Assembly (NCBI GenBank): GCA_031284765.1 | Contig: JAITXK010000066.1 | Coordinates: 1 to 5,537, forward strand | Direction: 5' to 3' | DNA from: Candidatus Symbiothrix sp. | GTDB taxonomy: Bacteria; Bacteroidota; Bacteroidia; Bacteroidales; Azobacteroidaceae | DNA length: 5,537 nt | Shown here: positions 1 to 5,537 of the stretch, one piece after another | Layout of the letters: each line of letters begins with the position of its first letter | Position numbering within the stretch: position 1 is the first letter of the stretch | The notes under the pieces: model-generated | Told to the model about the DNA's origin: nothing | Seen by the model: only the letters and a program-made list of their open reading frames with translations | The model's database searches: none | Made by a program: the position numbers and the translations under genes

Positions 1-15
1 ATTTAGCAAAAAATG

Positions 16-25
16 TTGTAATTTG
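16..25 (+). promoter_or_regulatory. possible -7 element before the small membrane gene
   Basis: The stretch TTGTAATTTG at 16-25 resembles the Bacteroidetes -7 consensus TAnnTTTG, but with one base fewer between TA and TTTG. The matching -33 TTG would fall outside the window. If this is used, transcription would start at or near the ATG at 30, giving a leaderless or nearly leaderless mRNA. It closely resembles the better promoter at 607-614. This is a weak call. Confidence 0.25.
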
Positions 26-29
26 CGCC

Positions 30-200
30 ATGAAATTTTTATTACACAACGGAGGACTTATTTTGGTGTTAATTGGGGCAGTCGTGTTGATTGTTCCGTT
101 TTTCGTGCAATGGTTGCAATCCAATGCGTCTTTGCTGACGGGCTGGATAGTGATTGTGGTTGGATTTGTGGCGTATATTATTGGAAATAAAAGGCGGTGA
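30..200 (+). CDS. small two-helix membrane protein, function unknown
   Basis: The reading frame from ATG at 30 to TGA at 198-200 encodes 56 residues, beginning MKFLLHNGGLILVLIG and ending IIGNKRR. Two hydrophobic segments are visible, at about residues 9-29 and 36-51. They are separated by a short polar turn (QSNAS), and the tail is positively charged (KRR). By the positive-inside rule, both ends would lie in the cytoplasm. It resembles short, uncharacterised Bacteroidetes membrane proteins that I know only as hypothetical proteins, so no function is assigned. The start is supported by an AT-rich promoter-like stretch just upstream. An internal GGAGGA at 51-56 lies 9 nt before an in-frame GTG (66-68), but starting there would remove part of the first helix. 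The last 23 bp overlap the end of the convergent GyrI-like remnant. The gene is complete, although its upstream context is cut by the window edge. Confidence 0.65.
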   Translation: MKFLLHNGGLILVLIGAVVLIVPFFVQWLQSNASLLTGWIVIVVGFVAYIIGNKRR

Positions 201-540
201 TGAACTTCCGATAAATTATTTTTTTATTTGGAACGTCATATATTTCCATAATAGGTCCATCTTGATAATTATTTTCAGTGATATATTTTTCTATCACCGG
301 ATATACTTTTATCATGCCCACCAGTATGGAGAAACTGCCTTTGAACGGAAATTCCACAACAAGACAATTTTCTTCCGGTACTGTTTTTACCTGATATTTT
401 TCCTTTAATTTATCCATCAGATTATTGTCAACGGCGTCAACAATACAACCAACTTCAGCTCTCAATTTACTTTGTTCAACCTTTTTTGGATTATCATAAT
501 AGATACCAAACCCCTTCTTTATACTTTTTATTTTACAATT
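178..540 (-). pseudogene. GyrI-like effector-binding domain protein, 5'-truncated remnant
   Basis: The minus-strand frame is open from just below a TGA at 541-543 down to a TAA at 178-180, about 120 codons, with no ATG before the conserved part. From about 513 downward it reads like the C-terminal half of the GyrI-like small-molecule-binding domain (AraC/SoxR effector-binding superfamily). Recognisable blocks are GIYYDNPKKV, LRAEVGCIVD, a central EFPFKG strand, IKVYPVIEKY, and the terminal GPIMEIYDVPNKKIIYRK. Full-length relatives usually carry about another 60-80 residues before the YYDNP block. Here those are missing, and neither other minus-strand frame between 541 and 641 supplies them. 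The only possible starts are non-ATG codons such as TTG at 463-465, which lies inside the conserved domain. The stretch is clearly AT-rich compared with the genes to its right. I infer a gene fragment left by deletion or rearrangement. A short expressed protein cannot be excluded. Confidence 0.65.
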
Positions 541-584
541 TCAAACTATCGAGATGATGTGATCCTGATTTTTATTGCTCGCGC

Positions 585-614
585 TTGAATTCTCGAAAAT
601 TTCATGTAATTTTG
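585..614 (+). promoter_or_regulatory. Bacteroidetes-type promoter for the tlpA-like/PBP1A operon
   Basis: TTG at 585-587 and TAATTTTG at 607-614 are separated by 19 nt. This matches the Bacteroidetes primary sigma factor consensus (-33 TTG, 19-21 nt spacer, -7 TAnnTTTG). Transcription would begin at about 619-622, leaving a leader of roughly 20 nt before the ATG at 642. No other good match lies between here and the PBP1A gene, so both genes probably depend on it. Confidence 0.7.
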
Positions 615-641
615 CGACTCAATGTTCAAAACATCATAGAT

Positions 642-1472
642 ATGAAAAAGATTCTAATATGCCTGCTTATCCCGTTCTGGTGTGCCAATCTTCAAGCGCA
701 ACAGGATTCAACCTACCAAAAAGCGTTGGATAGTGAAGCAATTTTAAATGCTATCAGTGCATTGTACGATACTGCGGAAGTCAAAAATATTCTTTCCCCC
801 GCCCTGGAAAAAGTGCTGGATGACGAATGGGACGCCCAATACGAAAAAGTAAAAGCCGCCTACGCCCGCTTTTTCGAAAATCACATCAACGACTCCATCG
901 GACAAGCCGTTTTTACCCGCACGTCTTGGGGACAAAGAAGGTTGAGCATCGAACAGTTGGAAACGATCTTATCGAAAGCCGGCCCCGAATTTCAGGAAAC
1001 AAAAATCTATGCTTCGGCCGTTATCCGCTTGGAACGCATGAAACTGACCGCTCCCGGCACGTCGTACCAGGAAATTGTTTCCAAATCGCCGGAAGGCAAA
1101 GAAATCAAATTATCGGATTATGCGGGCAAAGGCAAGTATGTTTTATTGGATTTCTGGGCGAGTTGGTGTCCACCCTGCCGCAAGGAAATGCCGCATTTGA
1201 TTGAATTATACAATCAATATAAGGATAAAAATTTTGAAATTATCGGTTATTCTTTAGACCGAAACGAAGAGGCATGGAAAAAAGGCATCCATCAATTGCA
1301 GATTCCTTGGCCGCAGATGTCCGATTGCGCCTTTTGGCAGTCAACGCCCGTGCAGCTCTATGATATTCACGGCATACCTTCCGCAATATTAATCGACCCG
1401 GAAGGTAAAATTGTACAAAAAGAATTGACCGGCAACGCATTGACGGAACTCCTCCAGCAACTATTTCAATAA
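642..1472 (+). CDS. TlpA/ResA-like periplasmic thiol-disulfide oxidoreductase
   Basis: This encodes a 276-residue exported thioredoxin-fold protein. Residues 1-19 form a Sec signal peptide (MKK, hydrophobic core, probable cut after LQA). Cys14 has no lipobox (PFWC), so a soluble periplasmic protein is more likely than a lipoprotein. Residues 20-130 are a charged, probably helical domain without obvious similarity to the DUF4369 domain common in Bacteroidetes TlpA proteins. Residues 140-276 are the AhpC/TSA-redoxin-type thioredoxin domain. It has the active site WASWCPPC (Cys176 and Cys179), the cis-proline in GIPSAILIDPEG (Pro246), and the usual C-terminal strand and helix. The family reduces or exchanges disulfides in extracytoplasmic proteins, for example in cytochrome c maturation or the oxidative stress response. 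The partner here is unknown. The frame stays open up to a TTG at 585, but that TTG is the -33 promoter element, so ATG 642, directly before the signal peptide, is the start. The PBP1A gene follows after 8 nt. Confidence 0.9.
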   Translation: MKKILICLLIPFWCANLQAQQDSTYQKALDSEAILNAISALYDTAEVKNILSPALEKVLDDEWDAQYEKVKAAYARFFENHINDSIGQAVFTRTSWGQRRLSIEQLETILSKAGPEFQETKIYASAVIRLERMKLTAPGTSYQEIVSKSPEGKEIKLSDYAGKGKYVLLDFWASWCPPCRKEMPHLIELYNQYKDKNFEIIGYSLDRNEEAWKKGIHQLQIPWPQMSDCAFWQSTPVQLYDIHGIPSAILIDPEGKIVQKELTGNALTELLQQLFQ

Positions 1473-1480
1473 CAATCACT

Positions 1481-3832
1481 ATGGCTAAAAAGCGTACTGT
1501 CTTGCAGAAACAGATTATCAAATGGTTTTGGATTTCATTCGGCGGTTTCATCGCCTTTACGGTTTTATTTTTCTTCATGATTGCCCGCGGATGGATTGGC
1601 TACATGCCTCCGGTGGCCGATTTGGAAAACCCCATCAATAAATACGCTTCTCAAATCGTTTCGGCGGATATGCAGATTATGGGGACGTATTCCCAACAAA
1701 AAGAAAACCGGATTTATGTGAATTACCAGGGACTTTCACCCTCCATTGTGCAGGCTTTGATTGCTACGGAAGATGTCCGCTTTCGGGAACATTCGGGCAT
1801 TGATGTCTATGCGCTGGTGCGGGCAGTGGTAAAATACGTTTTTGCCGGACAAAAGAGCGGGGGAAGCACCATTACCCAACAGTTGGCCAAGCAATTATAC
1901 ACCGAACACGCCACAACGGCCATTGAGCGCGCCTTCCAAAAACCCATCGAGTGGGTAATTGCCGTTCAACTGGAACGTTTTTATACCAAAGAAGAAATCA
2001 TCAACATGTATCTCAACAAGTACGATTTTCTCTACAATGCCGTAGGCATACAAACTGCTTGTTGGGTGTATTTTGGGAAACTGCCGAAAGATGTTTCCAT
2101 CGAAGAAGCCGCCACTTTAATCGGGATGTGTAAAAATTCCGCGTATTATAATCCATTGAAACGGGTGGAAAGAACGCAGGGACGGCGCAATGTCGTGTTG
2201 GATTTAATGTGTAACAACCATTATCTTTCCCGGGCAGCATGTGATTCGCTCAAAGCCTTGCCCTTGGTTACCCGTTACCATCGGGTGGACTACAAAGAAG
2301 GGGTTGCTCCCTATTTTCGGGAATACCTGCGGATGATGATGACGGCAAAAAAACCCAACCGCAAAGAGTATCCCACCTGGAACAAATACAAATTTGCAGA
2401 CGATTCGTTGGCATGGGAAACCAATCCTTTGTACGGATGGTGCCATAAAAACAAAAAATCGGACGGCTCTCATTACGATATTTATACCGATGGCCTGAAG
2501 ATTTACACTACCATCGATTCCCGCATGCAGAATTATGCCGACCAAGCCGTCAGCGAACACGTCAGCGGTTATCTGCAAGCGGCTTTTTTCAGGGAAAAAG
2601 CCAACAGTCCAACCTCCCCTTACTCGCACAATTTGTCGCAAACAGACTTGGAAAAGATCATGAACCGTGCGATGAAGCAAAGCGAACGGTACCGCCTGTT
2701 AAAGCAAGAAGATATTTCCGACCAACAAATCCGCGCCATCTTCAACACGCCGCAGGAAATGCAAATATATTCTCCTCTCGGACTGAAAGATACGATTATG
2801 TCCCCGATAGATTCCATTCGGTATATGAAAACCATTTTGCGTACCGGTTTTATGGCGATGGACATCCATTCGGGAGCGGTAAAAGCCTACGTGGGCGGCG
2901 TTGATTACAAATATTTTCAATACGACATGGTCAGTTTGGGAAAAAGGCAAGTCGGTTCAACTATCAAACCTTTTCTCTATTCCTTGGCCATGGAAAGCGG
3001 ATTTACTCCCTGCAACGAAGTGATGCACGTCGAACAAACTTTATACGACGATTTGGGACGGCCGTACACGCCGAAAAATACGGTAAAAGCACATATCAAC
3101 GAAATGGTTACCCTCCGGTGGGGATTGCAGAACTCCGACAACTGGGTAACGGCCTATTTGATGAAAGAGCTAAGCCCGCGGGCATTCAAACGCAAACTCA
3201 TCGAAGCTTACGGCTTCTCCGAACCGATTGATGCCGTGCCTGCCCTGTGCTTAGGTCCTTGCGAGGTGAGCATCAAAGAAATGGTTTCGGGATATTCCGC
3301 GTTTTCCAACGGCGGGATGCGGGTAGAGCCTTTATTTGTTACCCAAATTGAAGATAAAAATGGCAATATCATTGCTACATTTACGCCGCAACTCCATCAG
3401 GTCATTACGGAAAACGCCGCATATAAAATGTTAAGCATGTTGCGGAGCGTGATGGACGGTGGAACAGGCGTCGGCATGCGTTCCCGACAAGGCATAACCG
3501 CACCGATGGGCGGAAAAACCGGTACCACGCAAAACAATTCCGACGCCTGGTTTATGGGCTTCACTCCGTCTCTGGTAGGGGGTTGTTGGGTGGGTGGCGA
3601 CGACCGCGACATTCACTTCAATTCGATGAGTGAGGGACAGGGGGCGAGAGCCGCTTTGCCCGTCATGGGAATCTTCCTCAAAAAAGTATTTGCCGATGCG
3701 AGTTTAGGTTATTCGCCGGCAGAATCATTTTCCGTTCCCGGAAAATACGGCGACCCTTGCAGTAATTCGGATAGCGAAAACGAGGAGGAAATCGACCTTT
3801 CGCCGGCCATGCTGGATGATTTGTTTAATTGA
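1481..3832 (+). CDS. bifunctional class A penicillin-binding protein (PBP1A family)
   Basis: The 783-residue bifunctional peptidoglycan synthase polymerises lipid II into glycan strands and crosslinks their peptides outside the cytoplasmic membrane. A short basic cytoplasmic tail is followed by one membrane anchor (about residues 14-36). The GT51 glycosyltransferase domain (about 75-250) has EDVRFREHSGID with catalytic Glu97, GGSTITQQLAKQ (127-138), the KPIE motif with the probable second Glu157, and INMYLNKYDFLYNAVGI ahead of YFGK. After a linker comes the transpeptidase (about 455-735), with nucleophile Ser493 in STIK, SDN at 552-554 and KTGTT at 679-683. All catalytic motifs are intact, and the length fits the family. 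An acidic tail (about 763-783) ends the protein. Ten cysteines (194, 217, 244, 254, 321, 511, 590, 594, 702, 760) all lie on the extracytoplasmic side. It is probably cotranscribed with the oxidoreductase gene ending 8 nt upstream. The name mrcA or ponA would be reasonable, but orthology is not shown. Confidence 0.96.
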   Translation: MAKKRTVLQKQIIKWFWISFGGFIAFTVLFFFMIARGWIGYMPPVADLENPINKYASQIVSADMQIMGTYSQQKENRIYVNYQGLSPSIVQALIATEDVRFREHSGIDVYALVRAVVKYVFAGQKSGGSTITQQLAKQLYTEHATTAIERAFQKPIEWVIAVQLERFYTKEEIINMYLNKYDFLYNAVGIQTACWVYFGKLPKDVSIEEAATLIGMCKNSAYYNPLKRVERTQGRRNVVLDLMCNNHYLSRAACDSLKALPLVTRYHRVDYKEGVAPYFREYLRMMMTAKKPNRKEYPTWNKYKFADDSLAWETNPLYGWCHKNKKSDGSHYDIYTDGLKIYTTIDSRMQNYADQAVSEHVSGYLQAAFFREKANSPTSPYSHNLSQTDLEKIMNRAMKQSERYRLLKQEDISDQQIRAIFNTPQEMQIYSPLGLKDTIMSPIDSIRYMKTILRTGFMAMDIHSGAVKAYVGGVDYKYFQYDMVSLGKRQVGSTIKPFLYSLAMESGFTPCNEVMHVEQTLYDDLGRPYTPKNTVKAHINEMVTLRWGLQNSDNWVTAYLMKELSPRAFKRKLIEAYGFSEPIDAVPALCLGPCEVSIKEMVSGYSAFSNGGMRVEPLFVTQIEDKNGNIIATFTPQLHQVITENAAYKMLSMLRSVMDGGTGVGMRSRQGITAPMGGKTGTTQNNSDAWFMGFTPSLVGGCWVGGDDRDIHFNSMSEGQGARAALPVMGIFLKKVFADASLGYSPAESFSVPGKYGDPCSNSDSENEEEIDLSPAMLDDLFN

Positions 3833-5072
3833 TGATGATGGAACCCGCGTCATCCGCGTTCTCAGCGTTCCTTTTAAAACACGCAGCAAACAAAATACCA
3901 ACCACCAAGGCATATCCCGCGAAAATAAACCAGCAAGCGGGCCAATCCACCTGATTTTTATCAACGGTATGATAGTTGACTACCGCCTCCGCCCCGTAAT
4001 TGCCGACAATCGCGCCCAACCCGCTGGTAACCATCATCAACAGGCCTTGTGCACTGGAACGGAATTTGGCGGGCGTTTCCTTTTCAATAAACAACGAACC
4101 GGCGATGTTGAAGAAATCGAAAGCCATACCGTACATAATCATGGATAAAGTCAGCCAAATCATGCCGGCGCCCTCCGGATTGCCGATGCCGAACAGGCCG
4201 AAACGCAATACCCATGCACCCAAACTCATCAACATGACCGTTTTAATGCCGAATTTGCGCATGAAAAAGGGAATGACCAGAATGAATAAGGCTTCCGCAA
4301 TTTGAGAAATAGACAAAAAGATATTGTTGTATTTTACCGCGAAGGCATCGGGATAAGCGGAGGCAAAACTTCCCAAAAAAGCGCTGCCGTAGGAATTGGC
4401 AATTTGCAGGCAAACGCCCAATAATACGGCAAACAGGAAGAAGATAGCCATCTTCTTTTCCTTCAATAGAATCAAGGCGTCCAAACCCAAAACCGACATC
4501 AGCGAACTGCCTTTTTGCGCCTTGGCGGGAGGCGACGGCGGCAGTGTAAACGAATAAACGCCCAATACCAACGCCGATGCACCAGCCAACCACAATTGTT
4601 TCGAATTTTCGCCCCACCCCGCTAAATTGACAATCCACATGGCAACAATAAAACCCACCGTTCCCCAAACACGAATCGGCGGGAAATCTTTGACGAGGTT
4701 CATCTTATGCCTCGCCATAATGCTGTAACAAACCGAATAACTTAATCCGATGGTGGGCATAAACACCAGGGCATTCAGGAACATATAGAGATAGATTTGG
4801 TTGAATGTTACGGCTTGCGATGCCAGGAAGAACCAACCGGCGCCCAAGAGATGCAGAATACCCAACAATTTCTCCGCATTCAGCCAACGGTCGGCGATAA
4901 TTCCCACCAGGGTGGGCATGATGAACGAGGCGATGCCCGTCGTGGCAAACAAGGTTCCGATTTTGTCGCCCATGCCCAAATGGAACAGGTAGTTTCCGAA
5001 TGAAATCAGCCACGAACCCCAAATGAAAAATTCGAGGAACTGCAGAACGGTCAAGCGTAATTTTAGATTCAT
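3825..5072 (-). CDS. NupG/XapB-type nucleoside:H+ symporter (MFS)
   Basis: This 415-residue major facilitator protein with about 12 membrane helices is predicted to import nucleosides across the inner membrane using the proton gradient. Similarity to E. coli NupG, recalled from memory, is strong throughout: the N-terminus MNLKLRLTVLQFLEF, WGSWL, the DFPPIRVWGTVGFI block at 129-142, LGLDALILLKEKKMAIFF, SISQIAEALFI and GMAFDFFNIAGS. Residues matching NupG positions reported to bind nucleoside are kept: Arg134, Thr138, Phe141, Gln223, Asn226, Gln257, Glu260 and Asp319. This supports true nucleoside transport, although xanthosine versus general specificity cannot be decided. The start matches that of NupG. 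The gene lies 27 nt after the phosphoglycerate dehydrogenase gene on the same strand, with no promoter seen between them, so the two are probably cotranscribed. Its last 8 bp overlap the end of the convergent PBP1A gene. The tail after the last helix is short and polar. Confidence 0.93.
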   Translation of the reverse strand: MNLKLRLTVLQFLEFFIWGSWLISFGNYLFHLGMGDKIGTLFATTGIASFIMPTLVGIIADRWLNAEKLLGILHLLGAGWFFLASQAVTFNQIYLYMFLNALVFMPTIGLSYSVCYSIMARHKMNLVKDFPPIRVWGTVGFIVAMWIVNLAGWGENSKQLWLAGASALVLGVYSFTLPPSPPAKAQKGSSLMSVLGLDALILLKEKKMAIFFLFAVLLGVCLQIANSYGSAFLGSFASAYPDAFAVKYNNIFLSISQIAEALFILVIPFFMRKFGIKTVMLMSLGAWVLRFGLFGIGNPEGAGMIWLTLSMIMYGMAFDFFNIAGSLFIEKETPAKFRSSAQGLLMMVTSGLGAIVGNYGAEAVVNYHTVDKNQVDWPACWFIFAGYALVVGILFAACFKRNAENADDAGSIIIN

Positions 5073-5099
5073 GCTATGCTTCGACGGGTATTGCCGGCC

Positions 5100-5537
5100 T
5101 TATTTATTCACTTGAAACCGGGTATTCCCGTTCAAAAGAAAATCCGCGATTTGGTTGGCAGCCGCAATGCCCGCATTGTTGTTGGCTTCGGCAGTTTGCG
5201 CGCCCATCTTTTTCGGTGTAGAGAAATAACGTTTCGGAAATTTCTCCAACATTTCGCCGTGATTTTTCGGTTGAATGTCCGTCAGATAGCAGAAGTCGGG
5301 ACGTTCTTCCATCAACTTTACCAACTCGCTTTCGTTGATGACTTCTTTGCGTGCCGTATTGATTAGCACGGCTTTTTTCGGCATGCGATTGAGGATGGCA
5401 AAGTTAATTGAGTTCTTGGTTTCATCCGTTGCAGGGATATGCAGGGAAACGTATTGACAGGTTTCGTACAACTCTTCAGCAGAAGAAAGCGCCTTGACGC
5501 CGTCTTTCTCGATGACTGCGGCGGGACAAAAAGCATC
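5100..5537 (-). CDS. serA: D-3-phosphoglycerate dehydrogenase, C-terminal part (short form, no ACT domain)
   Basis: The frame is open from the window's right edge to TAA at 5100-5102, giving the last 145 residues; the start lies outside. The enzyme oxidises 3-phosphoglycerate to 3-phosphohydroxypyruvate with NAD+, the first step of serine synthesis, in the cytoplasm. Visible signatures of the D-2-hydroxyacid dehydrogenase family are YVSLHIPATDETKNSI (fragment residues 29-44) and LINTARKEVINESEL (58-72), which carries the conserved substrate/catalytic Arg63. Where the family usually has TPHIGG with the catalytic His, this protein has TPKKMGAQTAEAN (107-119), so Lys109 or Lys110 takes that place. 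The Glu of the usual DVFPxEP motif is also absent (TDIQPKNHGE). The protein ends at RFQVNK with no ACT regulatory domain. This matches the short Bacteroides-type enzyme of about 305 residues, called type IIIK. The nucleoside transporter gene follows 27 nt downstream. Confidence 0.9.
   Translation of the reverse strand, partial: DAFCPAAVIEKDGVKALSSAEELYETCQYVSLHIPATDETKNSINFAILNRMPKKAVLINTARKEVINESELVKLMEERPDFCYLTDIQPKNHGEMLEKFPKRYFSTPKKMGAQTAEANNNAGIAAANQIADFLLNGNTRFQVNK

Noticed and set aside
51..68. GGAGGA followed by in-frame GTG as an alternative start of the small membrane protein
   Set aside because: GGAGGA simply encodes Gly-Gly here, the other genes show no Shine-Dalgarno use, and this start would cut into the first membrane helix.
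278..297. Inverted repeat GTGATA, 8 nt spacer, TATCAC
   Set aside because: It lies inside the GyrI-like coding remnant. It is short, AT-rich and has no T-run, so chance is the simplest explanation for it as an operator or terminator.
154..408. Plus-strand 84-codon frame, rich in Phe, Ile and Tyr
   Set aside because: It is antisense to the GyrI-like remnant and overlaps the membrane gene's end. Its composition reflects AT-rich DNA, not a protein family.
541..641. Missing N-terminus of the GyrI-like protein in another minus-strand frame (simple frameshift)
   Set aside because: I translated all three minus-strand frames here. Each is interrupted by stops and none resembles the expected N-terminal half, so truncation fits better than a single frameshift.
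2013..2865. Minus-strand frames of up to 158 codons within the PBP1A gene
   Set aside because: The sense frame carries intact GT51 and transpeptidase motifs throughout. The antisense frames show no family resemblance.
3816..4305. Plus-strand frames of 110 and 101 codons opposite the transporter gene
   Set aside because: They are antisense to a strongly conserved membrane protein and have no recognisable domain or promoter. They look like shadows of its codon pattern.
4243..5022. Second minus-strand frames of 141 and 105 codons inside the transporter gene
   Set aside because: They are out of frame with the NupG-like protein, whose alignment is continuous, and they show no domain of their own.
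1..5537. Mobile element, CRISPR array, tRNA/rRNA, toxin-antitoxin or defence system
   Set aside because: No transposase or nuclease motifs, terminal inverted repeats, regularly spaced repeats or structural RNA signatures were seen. All the large frames are accounted for by housekeeping families.

Overview
The window looks like a chromosomal segment from a Bacteroidetes bacterium, most likely of the order Bacteroidales. Three signs point there. A near-perfect Bacteroidetes sigma-ABfr promoter (TTG, 19 nt, TAnnTTTG) lies in front of the thioredoxin-fold gene. None of the starts has a convincing Shine-Dalgarno sequence. The proteins themselves are of Bacteroidetes type: a TlpA-like oxidoreductase, a PBP1A with the YDFLYNAVGI variant of the glycosyltransferase motif, and a short phosphoglycerate dehydrogenase with Lys in place of the catalytic His. 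This placement is inferred from recognition, not from a search.

Layout. Positions 30-200 (+) encode a 56-residue membrane protein with two hydrophobic segments. Positions 178-540 (-) hold the C-terminal part of a GyrI-like effector-binding protein. Its N-terminal half and ATG are missing, so I read it as a decaying gene remnant in an AT-rich stretch. Positions 541-641 carry the promoter for a rightward operon. That operon has two genes: a secreted TlpA/ResA-like protein with a WCPPC active site (642-1472) and, 8 nt later, a full-length class A penicillin-binding protein (1481-3832). On the other strand, 5537 down to 3825, is a second probable operon: the C-terminal 145 residues of 3-phosphoglycerate dehydrogenase, cut by the window edge, followed after 27 nt by a complete NupG/XapB-type nucleoside:H+ symporter. 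The two operons converge, and their stop codons overlap by 8 bp.

How the genes work together. The rightward pair acts outside the cytoplasmic membrane: PBP1A polymerises and crosslinks peptidoglycan, and the TlpA-like protein handles periplasmic thiols. PBP1A has ten cysteines, all predicted to be extracytoplasmic, so a redox link is conceivable but unproven. The leftward pair is metabolic: serine biosynthesis and nucleoside uptake.

I found no mobile element, CRISPR array, tRNA or rRNA, and no clearly new system. The points most worth a second look are the truncated GyrI-like remnant, the promoter that decides the tlpA-like start, the oxidoreductase/PBP pairing, and the lysine-type PGDH active site.
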